64,000 nt of DNA from contig NZ_BAUX01000011.1 in the NCBI RefSeq assembly GCF_002897035.1, positions 97,367-161,366 of the forward strand, in the 5' to 3' direction. The stretch is from Methylopila sp. Yamaguchi (GTDB lineage: Bacteria; Pseudomonadota; Alphaproteobacteria; Rhizobiales; Methylopilaceae). This document shows, one piece after another, positions 44,508-52,861 of the stretch (positions within the stretch are counted from its first letter, which is position 1; each line of letters opens with the position of its first letter). The translations under genes were made by a program, and so were the position numbers. Below the pieces are notes generated by a model. It did not search any database. It was not told the DNA's origin and was given only the letters and a program-made list of their open reading frames with translations.

Positions 44508-46463
44508 TCAGTTGGGCGACGGCATGGCATCGTTGATCGCCCGCTCGATCTCGTGCCGCCGGAAGGGCTTGGAGAGCCTCGGAAATTGCCCAGTATCAGG
44601 CGCTAGTTCGGCAAAGCCGCTTACGAGAATGATCGGCAGCGCAGAGTGACGGGCGCGGGCCACTTCTGCGAACTCCAGCCCCGTCATTCCTGGCATCATC
44701 ACATCGGTGATCACCAGATCGAACAGGTCTTGGCCTTCCAATAGCGTGAGCGCCGCCGCTCCCGAGTTCGCCACGTGGACGTTGTGTCCGAGATCGTCCA
44801 GCAACTCGGCTGTACTGGCGAGGACGAGACTGTCGTCATCGACCAGGAGAACCTTCAGCGCACGTGATCGTTCAAACTCGGCTCGTCCGATCTCTTCCGG
44901 CCATGGTCTGCCCGCGGGTTTAGTCGCGACGGGAAGCCACATCTCGGCGGTCGTCCCGGCGCCGAGCGCGCTCCGGAGAACGAGCTTCCCGCCGACCTGC
45001 TCCGCCGTCCCCTGCACCATCGACAACCCAAGACCGGTTCCTTTGCCGACCCCTTTGGTGGTGAAAAACGGCTCCGAGGCACGCTCCAGTGTCGCCTCGT
45101 CCATGCCCGAGCCGTGATCCTTCACCGACAGGCATACGTAGCGTCCGGCGGCGAGCCCAAGACCATTGTCGGCGGGAAGCTCGGCCTCCCGGCCCGTGAT
45201 CTCGATCTCTCCTCCTTCCGGCATAGCGTCACGCGCGTTCACGACCAGGTTCAAAACCGCAAGCTCGAGCTGGTTGGCGTCGGCCTGGGCCGGGGCGAGA
45301 CTGAGCGGTAGGCGCGTCTCGATCTTGCACCGCATGCCGAGCGTGCGGTCGATGAGTTCGGCCATCCCTTGGACCAGAACGTTCAGATCGACCGGCGCGA
45401 GCCTGAGTTCCTGCCTGCGCGCGAACGACAACATCCTCTGGGTGAGCGAGGCGCCGCGCTGCGCCGCCTGGACAGCGTTGTCCAGCAGGGGAGCGGTCCG
45501 CGGATCCGAAGGCAGCCGCCGCTTGAGCAGATCCAAGCTTCCGAGAATTACCATAAGCAGGTTGTTGAAATCGTGCGCCACGCCGCCGGTCAGCTGGCCG
45601 ATGGCCTCCATCTTCTGCGACTGGAGAACGGCCTCCCGCGCCTGCTCAAGGGCGATCTGCGCCTCGCGCTTCTCGGTGATGTCGCGGGTGATCTTGGCGA
45701 ACCCGACCAGCGCGCCGTCGTCATCGAGAATCGCATCTATGACGACGTGCGCCCAGAAGCGTGAGCCATCCTTGCGGTGGCGCCAGGCTTCCGTCTCGAA
45801 CCGCCCGTCCCTCAGCGCGGTCTCCAGCCCGACGCCGGGGAGGCCGGCCTCGCGGTCCTCGGGGCTGTAGAAGGTGGAGAAATGACGCCCGATGATCTCG
45901 TGTGGAGCATAGCCTTTGATGCGCTCCGCCCCAGAGTTCCAGTTGGTCACCATGCCCTGGGGGCTGAGCATGTAGATCGCATAATCCGACACACCCTGCA
46001 CCAGCAGCCGGAACTGCTGCTCGCTCCGCGCCAGGGCGATCTCCGCATTCCTGCGTTCGGTCAGGTCGCGCGTGATCTTGGCGTAGCCGAGCAATCCGCT
46101 GTCGGGCGCGTAGATCGGGTCGAGCACGGCGAGCGCCCAGAAGCGCGATCCGTCCTTGCGTATCCGCCACCCTTCGCTCTCGAACCGGCCCTCGCTCCGG
46201 GCGGTGGCGAGCGCTCTCTCCGGCAGGCCCGCCTCCCGATCCTCGGGGGTGAAGAACTGCGAAAAGTGCTGGTTGAGGATCTCGCCCGGCGCGTAGCCCT
46301 TTAGCCGCGCCGCGCCGGCGTTCCAACTCATGACCCGGCCGGAAGGGTCGAGCATATATATGGCGTAGTCGGTGACCGCCTCCACAAGCAGCCGATACTT
46401 GTCGTCCGATCCGGCCGAGAGCGCCACGTCCGAAAGAGCATCAGCGGTCATTTGTGGATCCAA
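44508..46463 (-). CDS. Hybrid histidine kinase PAS-PAS-HisKA-HATPase-REC
   Basis: 651 residues, soluble. The two PAS/PAC domains (about 20-145 and 150-270) are near-duplicates: both contain DYAIYML, WN.GA.R.KGYAP.EI, FS.F..PEDREAGLP and RKDGSRFWA, so they arose by internal duplication. HisKA follows with H297 in [11 protein letters not shown], then the ATPase ([24 protein letters not shown]) and a receiver with D587 in LVITDVMMPGMTG. It belongs to the same type as the hybrid kinases at 21687 and 25152. The partner is unknown. Its promoter region (46464-46860) contains no recognised element. Confidence 0.91.
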   Translation of the reverse strand: MDPQMTADALSDVALSAGSDDKYRLLVEAVTDYAIYMLDPSGRVMSWNAGAARLKGYAPGEILNQHFSQFFTPEDREAGLPERALATARSEGRFESEGWRIRKDGSRFWALAVLDPIYAPDSGLLGYAKITRDLTERRNAEIALARSEQQFRLLVQGVSDYAIYMLSPQGMVTNWNSGAERIKGYAPHEIIGRHFSTFYSPEDREAGLPGVGLETALRDGRFETEAWRHRKDGSRFWAHVVIDAILDDDGALVGFAKITRDITEKREAQIALEQAREAVLQSQKMEAIGQLTGGVAHDFNNLLMVILGSLDLLKRRLPSDPRTAPLLDNAVQAAQRGASLTQRMLSFARRQELRLAPVDLNVLVQGMAELIDRTLGMRCKIETRLPLSLAPAQADANQLELAVLNLVVNARDAMPEGGEIEITGREAELPADNGLGLAAGRYVCLSVKDHGSGMDEATLERASEPFFTTKGVGKGTGLGLSMVQGTAEQVGGKLVLRSALGAGTTAEMWLPVATKPAGRPWPEEIGRAEFERSRALKVLLVDDDSLVLASTAELLDDLGHNVHVANSGAAALTLLEGQDLFDLVITDVMMPGMTGLEFAEVARARHSALPIILVSGFAELAPDTGQFPRLSKPFRRHEIERAINDAMPSPN

Positions 46464-46860
46464 ACACGCACGACGTGAGGCTAGAGTCGCCGCTTTCGAA
46501 CCGACGTACGCAGTTTTACGCTATGTGCTTTGCGCCCGCGCGTCGAGACGACGCAATGACGAACAAGGCCACTGGTCGCCGGGTTCGTGGGCGCCGTGGT
46601 CGTGATAGACCTTGATCGCGCTGGCGCAGACGGCGAGCTCAGCCAATTCGGGCGTTCGTCTTGTCCCTCCGTCCGCTCGGCGAATTCGCGACATCACGGG
46701 CGGCGCGGACGGCGGAGGACCACGATTTGCGAGCGTCGGACCGCGCGTCGAGACCGCCGCGGTGGTCGGGGCCTGCCCTCGCGCGGCTTGCTTCGGACGC
46801 GGCCACGCTCGATTCTGGACGTGCAGGCCTGGGCGTCGCGGACCGGTCGTCGTGGCACGG
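46464..46860. other. 397 bp between hybrid kinase and universal stress protein genes
   Basis: No gene is supported on either strand. The 3' end of the universal stress protein gene converges on the kinase promoter here. Nothing specific was seen. Confidence 0.4.
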
Positions 46861-47703
46861 TCAGTGCGACATCAGCAGACAGACGTTCGAACTCTGCAGC
46901 AGGTCGTGGGTGACGCCGCCGAAGATCCACTCGCGGGTCCGGCTGTGCCCGTAGGCCCCGGACACGATCAGTCCGGCTTCCGCTTCCCTGGCGACCTCGA
47001 GCACCTCGCCCGCGATCGAGGAGATCTCGCCGGCGCGCACGACGGAACGCGCCGTGACGCCATGACGGCCGAGATAGCTGACGACGTCCTCCGCGCCGCG
47101 ATCTCGGAGCTCCAGCGTCGCGCTCACCACCAGGACCTCCTCAGCCCTCTGTAGGAACGGCATGCTGTCCCGGATGGCGCGTCGCGCTTCGCGCGTGTCC
47201 TTCCAGGCGACCACGACGCGCTTGGCTGAGAGCCGATCGATCTTCGGCGGCGCGACGAGTATGGGGCGCCCGCACTCCATCGCCGCCGCGCCGGGCGATA
47301 CGCTGAGCCCTCCGTCTCGAGGGTCGCCGCCGGCTTTTCGGCCCACCACCACGAGATCCGCGGCGCGCGCTTGTTCGGCCAGGAAGCGCCGAGGGTCGCT
47401 GATGTCAGAGCGCCATTCGACATTGTTCCCGGCGCCGACAGTGGAGACGAAGCTCGCCCTGGCGGCGGCGAGGTCGCTTTCGACCCGCGCCCTCTCGTCA
47501 TCCATCAACGTCACGGACACGTTCGGCGTCATGTCTGTGTAGATCGGCACCAGCATCTGTTCGGCCGCGACGCCGATGAGATGGGAGCCGAAGTCGGCGG
47601 CGATCCCCATTGCAAGCCTGCCGCGAGACTTTGACTGCGGCGTCAAATCGAAATGGACGAGGATGCTCGCAAAACTGGCTGTGGGTTGTGTCGAGAGAGG
47701 CAT
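46861..47703 (-). CDS. Universal stress protein, tandem UspA domains
   Basis: 280 residues, two Usp domains. The first (about 10-150; FASILVHFDLTPQSKSRGRLA, ADLVVVGRKAGGD) has a degenerate nucleotide site. The second (about 160-280; KRVVVAWKDTREARRAIRDSMPFL, LIVSGAYGHSRTREWIFGGVTHDLL) keeps the G-x2-G-x9-G type motif. It is a close paralogue of the protein at 57015-57854, with nearly the same C-terminus. A TTGA-N6-TCAA box (47761-47774) lies 57 nt upstream of the ATG, so FNR/FixK-type activation at low oxygen is likely. GGGAG precedes the start. Confidence 0.92.
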   Translation of the reverse strand: MPLSTQPTASFASILVHFDLTPQSKSRGRLAMGIAADFGSHLIGVAAEQMLVPIYTDMTPNVSVTLMDDERARVESDLAAARASFVSTVGAGNNVEWRSDISDPRRFLAEQARAADLVVVGRKAGGDPRDGGLSVSPGAAAMECGRPILVAPPKIDRLSAKRVVVAWKDTREARRAIRDSMPFLQRAEEVLVVSATLELRDRGAEDVVSYLGRHGVTARSVVRAGEISSIAGEVLEVAREAEAGLIVSGAYGHSRTREWIFGGVTHDLLQSSNVCLLMSH

Positions 47704-47760
47704 CGTAGTCTCCCGTGGTCGATCCTTGTCTAACCGTCGGGCTGAACCTGATCCGCCGCC

Positions 47761-47774
47761 TTGACTTGGCTCAA
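47761..47774. promoter_or_regulatory. FNR/FixK-type box (TTGACTTGGCTCAA)
   Basis: A TTGA-N6-TCAA palindrome, one step from the TTGAT-N4-ATCAA consensus on each side. It lies 57 nt before the universal stress protein start at 47703 and 74 nt before the small frame at 47849, and might serve both directions. Confidence 0.55.
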
Positions 47775-47848
47775 CGACGCCTGAGGGGGAAACCTGCTTC
47801 GGAGCTGACTCCTACGAAACTCCATCCGGTCGTTTGCAGGAGGTCATC

Positions 47849-47980
47849 GTGAAAAACTCTTCGCCAAAGGGGGATGAGCGCTCGCCTCGATCGATCACGG
47901 GAGAAATCTTGACCGGCACTTATCCTCCGACTTGCCGCCAACGTAAGCCGCAGCCGCGACAGATATTCTATTGCGGCTAA
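47849..47980 (+). CDS. Possible small basic protein (43 aa)
   Basis: A GTG at 47849 is preceded by a perfect AGGAGG five bases away (47838-47843), the best ribosome site in the area. The product begins MKNSSPKGDERSPRSITGEI and ends PRQIFYCG with two cysteines (TCRQ, YCG). It is short and not recognised. The gene starts 74 nt after an FNR-type box and ends 34 bp before another. It may be real, a leader peptide or chance; only the ribosome site and position support it. Confidence 0.4.
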   Translation: MKNSSPKGDERSPRSITGEILTGTYPPTCRQRKPQPRQIFYCG

Positions 47981-48014
47981 TTACTTCAAGATTTGAACGC
48001 AAGTAACAGCGCTT

Positions 48015-48028
48015 TTGATCCAGATCAA
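48015..48028. promoter_or_regulatory. FNR box (TTGATCCAGATCAA), perfect consensus
   Basis: An exact TTGAT-N4-ATCAA palindrome, 59 nt before the ATG at 48088. This spacing is like that of the other boxes in the region and is compatible with class II activation. Confidence 0.75.
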
Positions 48029-48087
48029 CATGCGCGTCCAGCTTGGTCTACAAACTGCCGCACTGTCTCAATTGCTCGCCAGGGTGA

Positions 48088-48288
48088 ATGATGGACCCCA
48101 ATAAGTGGATCAAAATGACCTGCAAATGCAATGAACCCATCCGCCGGAGGACAATCGAACGCAAGTCCCTATCTGAAGGACAGTGGGTGGTTGTCGACGC
48201 CTATTGCGAGCGCGCTGCAGGTGATGGCGGGAAATGCTGGCAGCACTCGGGGCGAGCAAACGCAAGTACGTCAGCGCGAGGCGCTTGA
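48088..48288 (+). CDS. Small cysteine protein with C-x25-C-x9-C-x2-H pattern (66 aa)
   Basis: 66 residues (start 48088 or the adjacent ATG at 48091). Cys 14, 40 and 50 and His 53 form C-x25-C-x9-C-x2-H, ending DGGKCWQHSGR; an extra cysteine gives a CKC pair at 12-14. A tryptophan 19 residues after Cys14 and the hydrophobic VVVDAYC stretch align with the protein at 29645-29827. This is a likely single-metal site, zinc or iron. No named family is recognised. A perfect FNR box lies 59 nt upstream, so this copy should be induced by oxygen limitation. Confidence 0.72.
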   Translation: MMDPNKWIKMTCKCNEPIRRRTIERKSLSEGQWVVVDAYCERAAGDGGKCWQHSGRANASTSARGA

Positions 48289-48649
48289 ACGCAACCCATT
48301 CCGGTCAGGCGGAGAAGGTCTTCCCCCGCCCTGGGCCGCCTGCGTAAGTCCGCATCACCGCAAAGTCTGATGCGGAGCCGGGCTGTCGAAACTCGACGCG
48401 CCTCCCAAAAAAGCGATCAGTCAGCGGCGTCTCGGTCGTTGGGCGCGCCGTTCCTGTTGGCGGACAGCGATCCGGTCATCCGGGGAACAAAGCCGAACTT
48501 TCTGTCCGGGCTTCGGGAACGACCTCAGCGCTCCTACGCGCGCCGTGGCAGGCGAGCAGGCCGGCGGTCATCAACACCGAAGCCAAACTGGCGACCCGGA
48601 TGCTGCTCATGTCCGCGACATGGTCTGGGGCCTCAAATCCGCTCGCCTT
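48289..48649. other. 361 bp without a supportable gene
   Basis: The frames here are low-quality on both strands. The region separates the small cysteine protein from the remains of a cytochrome c gene on the other strand. No element was recognised. Confidence 0.4.
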
Positions 48650-48991
48650 CTAGTCGTCGCGCGGATGTTGAAGTGTTGTGAGATTGGCGATGAGGTCTGC
48701 GATCTCAGCGCTGTCGAGCTAAAATGTCGGCATTGTGGGGTGCCCGGTGACGATGCCTTCGGCAAGCGCCTCGGCGAGCATGTCGACCGAATATCGTGTG
48801 TGAAGGTCTCGGAACGGCGGCGCAATCCTTAGCGCGCTCACGCCGGACCTGCCGATCGCGTGGCAGCCGTCGCAGTTGGTCTTCGCAAAGGCGAGACCCC
48901 GTTGTTCTGCTGGCTCGATGGCAAGCGGCGATCCACCCGAGTGGCGGCCCAGAGGACCAACGACGGCGCGCAGGACCTGGGCCCCGTGCAA
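48650..48991 (-). pseudogene. Cytochrome c gene interrupted by an amber codon
   Basis: The frame encodes EPAEQRGLAFAKTNCDGCHA (haem-binding CxxCH), then IGRSGVSALRIAPPFRDL and LAEALAEGIVTGHPTMPTF. A TAG follows (48721-48719), after which LDSAEIADLIANLTTL continues in frame to a stop at 48652-48650. The normal residue at the TAG in such cytochromes is often Gln, so CAG to TAG is the likely change. The Met ligand (PTMPTF) is present. No signal peptide is found: a stop lies two codons before the first possible start (TTG at 48991). The gene is therefore damaged at both ends. Confidence 0.75.
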
Positions 48992-49275
48992 ACCTCACGG
49001 CCTCGCGCCGAGTGGGGCGCGCGCAAGATCCTGGAGCCGCTGTAGTTTTTTGCGCAGCCGGGCTCGGGCGACCTGGCGCCGACTACGCCGCACGGCCTCC
49101 AGATTGCCGCTCAGATGGGTCGCGATCGAGACGACCCGACCTGTCCCGGGCACACGCGCGACCGCCGGTTTCCGACGCACGCGATCGCCAAGTCCAACAT
49201 CGGCTTTCCGTTTGTGGGCTATGAAGATCCCGTCGCCGGCGCCGCCGATGGGCGGCGGCCTTATCGGCTGGCGAT

Positions 49276-51870
49276 CTAGGCGCTTGCGCCGGTCGCCAAT
49301 GGTCGGGGCTTCGCTTTGAGCCGTTTCGTCACTAGGCTCCACCCGCCGGCCAGCATCGCCACGGCCAATGCGGCAGTTTCGATCGGCGCGGGCGGCGCGG
49401 CCACCTTCAGCAACGAGCCGGCGGCCGGAACGTAAAGCGCCGCCCCGACGACGATCGCCGCTGCGCCGACGACGCCATAGAACACCACTCGGTGGGGTTC
49501 TATTAAGCGTTGGCCCGGAACCGACAGTTCGGCATAGGCCATCGACAGGTTCGCCACGATCAGCATCGAAAGAAGCACGCCACGAGCTTGCTCCTCCGGA
49601 AGCCCGGATCGAAGAGCGAGGGCGAAGCTGGACATCGTGACCGCGAGCACGACGAGCCCCTGGAACAGCCCACGGCCTATGTCCTGAGATCCGAACAGCG
49701 AGCGCGTGGCCGGACGCGGCGGTCGCTCCATGACGTCCGACGCCTCGGGCTCGGCCTCGAAGGCAATAGAGCATACCGGATCGATGATCAGCTCCATAAG
49801 CACGACGTGCATTGGGAAGAACGCGGGCGGCATGCCGATCAGGATCGGCAGCAGAGACAATCCGGCGATCGGCACGTGTATTGCCGTGATATAGGTCATC
49901 GCGCGCCGCAGGTTTTCAGAGATGCGCCGCCCCAACCGGACTCCATTCACCACCGATGTGAATTGGTCGTCGAGCAGCACGATGTCGGCGGCCTCCCTCG
50001 CGACATCAGTGCCGCGTTCGCCCATCGCGATCCCGATGTGGGCGGCGCGCAGGGCGGGCGCGTCGTTCACGCCGTCGCCTGTCATGGCGACGACTTCGCC
50101 GCTCTCCTTCAGGGCGTTGACGAGCGCGAGCTTCTGGTCCGGCGTCAGTCTCGCGAAGACCGAGGTCCTCGCGGCTCGCAACGCCAGTTGGTGCGGCGTC
50201 AGGCCGGCGATGTCCGAGCCGGAAAGAACTTGGTTTTCAGACGCGATCCCAGCTTCGCGCGCGATCGTGGCCGCGGTCAGAGCGGCGTCGCCTGTCATCA
50301 TGATCACCCGGATGCCCGCGCGCTGGCAAATCGCGACGGCCGCCGGGACTTCCGTTCGGACCGGATCCTCGAAGCCGATCAGACCGCGAAAGATGAATGC
50401 GAGATCGTCGATATCGTTCAGTGCGGACGCTGGCGCCCATTCCGCCTCCGCGACGCCCAAGACGCGAAGACCTCGGCGCCCCATGCCTTCGGCGACCCTG
50501 TGAGCTCGGTCGCGCTCCACGGCAGAGAGACGGCACATGTCGTAGACCGTTTCGGGGGCGCCTTTGGCTGCGATCACCGAAGCAGAGCCGGGACTGATCC
50601 ATTGTTGGGCGAAGACCATCCGGCCCGCCTTGAGCGGAAATACGGTCTTGAGACGTTGGTCCGGCGCGGCGGCGTCTTTCGCACCCGAGGCTTGGGCGAT
50701 GGCCCGGTCCATTGGGTCGATCGCTGGACTCGCGCATGCGAGGACTGCGATGCGCACCAGCGAGGCGTCCGGCTCGATATCGAGGGCCGTCCTCGACGGG
50801 AAAGGCGCACCGCCAGCCCATCTTTCCGCGATACGCATCCGATTTTCGGTGAGAGTGCCAGTCTTGTCGACGCACAGGGCGGAAACGGACCCGAGCGCCT
50901 CCACGGCGGCCGGCCTGCGCGTCAGGACCTTCTGGCGCGACAGCCGCCAGGCCCCGAGCGCCAGAAAGATGACCAACACCATGGGAAACTCTTCCGGCAC
51001 CAGAGCGATGGCGAGCGTCAGGCCTGCGAGGCCGCCTTCGAACCATTGGCTTCGGAGGAACCCATAGGCGGCCGCGACCACGGCGCAGAACCCAAGCGCT
51101 GCGATGCCTAACCTCATGACGAGCCGATTGGTCTGAACCTGCAAAGGCGCAGGCGTCGTTTCGATCGACGCCAAGGACGCGCCGATGCGGCCCAGATGGG
51201 TCGCGCGCCCCACACGCGCCGCCTCGACTGCGCCCTGCCCTCCCACGACCATAGCCCCGGCGAACACTGCGGCGGCCTCGGCACCCCCGGGCTCCATGTT
51301 CACGGCAGCCTGCCGTGCGGCTTCGTCCCGCGCGGCGGTCTTTGTGACCGGAGCCGACTCTCCGGTGAGCACCGACTCGTCGACGCGGAGAGGCCCCCCG
51401 TCAACGAGGACGCCGTCCGCCGGGACGCGGTCGCCCTCGACGAGAATCACAAGATCGCCGGGTACTAGGTCGCGCGTGGCAATACGGGCCACCGCACCGT
51501 CTCGCATGACCTTCGCCGTTGGCTCGGCGAGCGCCTTCAGCGCCTCAAGCGCGTGTTCCGATCGCACCTGCTGAACGACGACGAGTCCTATCGACAACCC
51601 GGCCGCGGCGACCATGATCGCGCCTTCGGCATGGTCGCCCACAGCGAAGTACAGGCCGGCCGCGCCTGCGAGCAGCAGGAACATCGGCTCACGGATGACG
51701 CCCAAGGCGATCCTGAGCGTGCTTCTGTTCCGGCTGGGCGCTTCATTCGGGCCAAAGCTCCGCAGACGGATGGCGGCTTCGGCACTCGAGAGCCCGCGCC
51801 GACGAGAGGGAGGCGGCTGCTGAGCCGCACGACCTGATCGAGCTGTTCCGTCCGGGTGGAGCTGGGTCAT
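49276..51870 (-). CDS. Cation-transporting P-type ATPase
   Basis: 864 residues from the ATG at 51870; the longer frame covers the FNR-type box and is rejected. Order: N-terminal cation-ATPase domain, actuator domain with TGES (SVLTGESAPV), PEEFP in the fourth membrane segment (ALVPEEFPMVLVIFLALG), phosphorylated D335 in CVDKTGTL, nucleotide domain with KGAPE, hinge MTGDGVNDAPAL, and C-terminal membrane segments. It resembles type II (P2) pumps, but PEEFP replaces the PEGLP of calcium pumps. The ion is unknown. It is divergent from a universal stress protein gene, with a box between them. Confidence 0.92.
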   Translation of the reverse strand: MTQLHPDGTARSGRAAQQPPPSRRRGLSSAEAAIRLRSFGPNEAPSRNRSTLRIALGVIREPMFLLLAGAAGLYFAVGDHAEGAIMVAAAGLSIGLVVVQQVRSEHALEALKALAEPTAKVMRDGAVARIATRDLVPGDLVILVEGDRVPADGVLVDGGPLRVDESVLTGESAPVTKTAARDEAARQAAVNMEPGGAEAAAVFAGAMVVGGQGAVEAARVGRATHLGRIGASLASIETTPAPLQVQTNRLVMRLGIAALGFCAVVAAAYGFLRSQWFEGGLAGLTLAIALVPEEFPMVLVIFLALGAWRLSRQKVLTRRPAAVEALGSVSALCVDKTGTLTENRMRIAERWAGGAPFPSRTALDIEPDASLVRIAVLACASPAIDPMDRAIAQASGAKDAAAPDQRLKTVFPLKAGRMVFAQQWISPGSASVIAAKGAPETVYDMCRLSAVERDRAHRVAEGMGRRGLRVLGVAEAEWAPASALNDIDDLAFIFRGLIGFEDPVRTEVPAAVAICQRAGIRVIMMTGDAALTAATIAREAGIASENQVLSGSDIAGLTPHQLALRAARTSVFARLTPDQKLALVNALKESGEVVAMTGDGVNDAPALRAAHIGIAMGERGTDVAREAADIVLLDDQFTSVVNGVRLGRRISENLRRAMTYITAIHVPIAGLSLLPILIGMPPAFFPMHVVLMELIIDPVCSIAFEAEPEASDVMERPPRPATRSLFGSQDIGRGLFQGLVVLAVTMSSFALALRSGLPEEQARGVLLSMLIVANLSMAYAELSVPGQRLIEPHRVVFYGVVGAAAIVVGAALYVPAAGSLLKVAAPPAPIETAALAVAMLAGGWSLVTKRLKAKPRPLATGASA

Positions 51871-51925
51871 GGCCTGATGTCCGTCCACGGGACGCCAAGC
51901 TTCCTTGATCGGGCGCCGAAGATGT

Positions 51926-51939
51926 TTGATCTCGATCAG
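51926..51939. promoter_or_regulatory. FNR-type box (TTGATCTCGATCAG) between divergent genes
   Basis: It matches TTGAT-N4-ATCAA in all but the last base. It lies 55 nt before the ATPase start (51870, minus) and 53 nt before the universal stress protein start (51993, plus), so one site could serve both. Confidence 0.65.
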
Positions 51940-51992
51940 AGCGCCGCCGAGGAACTCGGCTTCTGATCGGCTCCGAACCGGAGATCCGCGCC

Positions 51993-52835
51993 ATGCCGAA
52001 AGTCGCAAACATCAAGAATGTGCTGATCGCGCTGAACGAAGAAGGCGAAGGTCGTCCCTCCGACGCGCTCAGTTATGGGTTGGCGCTCGGGAAGGCGACC
52101 GACGCCCACGTTTCCGTGCAGGCGGCGTCGGTGAAGCTGGACATTCCGAGCGCCCACGGATCCGCGGTCGTCGCGGGCTTGGTCCATCAAGAGAACCGCC
52201 GCCTTCAAGAGCTCACCCGGAGGATCGCCGAAACCACGCGCGCAGAAGGCGCCATGGCCGGCCTGATATGCGAAGTCGACGCGCCGCAGTTGACCTATGC
52301 GGAGCTGAAAGCGGCGGCCTTGGCCCAAGCACGCGTGAACGACGTCGTCGTCGTCGACGCAGATCCCAGCGCAATGACGGTCGACGGCGGCCTGCTCCGC
52401 GCGCTTGTTTTCGAAAGCGGGCGCCCCGTGATCGTCGTGCCTCGAGGCTCTCAAACGTTTGCCTGCGATCGCATCGTCGTCGCCTGGGACGCCAGCGCGG
52501 CGGCGGCGCGGGCTGTCGCGGCCGCCCTTCCCTTCCTCAAGGCCGCTGCGAGCGTCGAGATCGTCTGCTATGTCGGCGACAAGGACGTTCCCCGCAGCGC
52601 CGCAGGAGCGGATCTGGCCGTCGCACTCGTCCGCCACGGGGTCAATGCGACCGTCAAGGAGCTACCGGCAGGGAACGACGTCGGCGCGCGTTTGCGTGAG
52701 CAGGCGGGCATCCATCGTGCGGATCTGATCGTGATGGGGGCCTTCGTCCACTCGCCGATCCGCGAATGGATCTTCGGCGGAGTGACGCAGGAGATGCTGA
52801 AGAACAGTGGGGCGCCTCTTCTTGTGGCTCGTTGA
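51993..52835 (+). CDS. Universal stress protein, tandem UspA domains (divergent member)
   Basis: 280 residues with two Usp domains. The first starts IKNVLIALNEEGEGRPSDALSYGLALG and has VNDVVVVDADPS; the second starts CDRIVVAWDASAAAARAVAAALPFL and ends LIVMGAFVHSPIREWIFGGVTQEMLKNSGAPLLVAR. The C-terminal nucleotide motif is partly changed (GAFVHSPIREWIFGG) compared with GAYGHSRTREW in the other two copies, so binding may differ. It is divergent from the P-type ATPase and shares an FNR-type box with it. GGAG lies before the ATG. Confidence 0.9.
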   Translation: MPKVANIKNVLIALNEEGEGRPSDALSYGLALGKATDAHVSVQAASVKLDIPSAHGSAVVAGLVHQENRRLQELTRRIAETTRAEGAMAGLICEVDAPQLTYAELKAAALAQARVNDVVVVDADPSAMTVDGGLLRALVFESGRPVIVVPRGSQTFACDRIVVAWDASAAAARAVAAALPFLKAAASVEIVCYVGDKDVPRSAAGADLAVALVRHGVNATVKELPAGNDVGARLREQAGIHRADLIVMGAFVHSPIREWIFGGVTQEMLKNSGAPLLVAR

Positions 52836-52861
52836 AAGACGGGAGAGCGGACCCGGCGCGC

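Noticed and set aside
49046..49279. Open frame reading APTTPHGLQIAAQMGRD and ending GRRPYRLAI
   Set aside because: It looks slightly protein-like but has no start codon with a ribosome site and no recognised motif; it may be chance or a relic, and it runs into the convergent ATPase end.
51871..52008. N-terminal extension of the P-type ATPase
   Set aside because: It overlaps the FNR-type box and the divergent usp start; residues are not like the family N-terminus.
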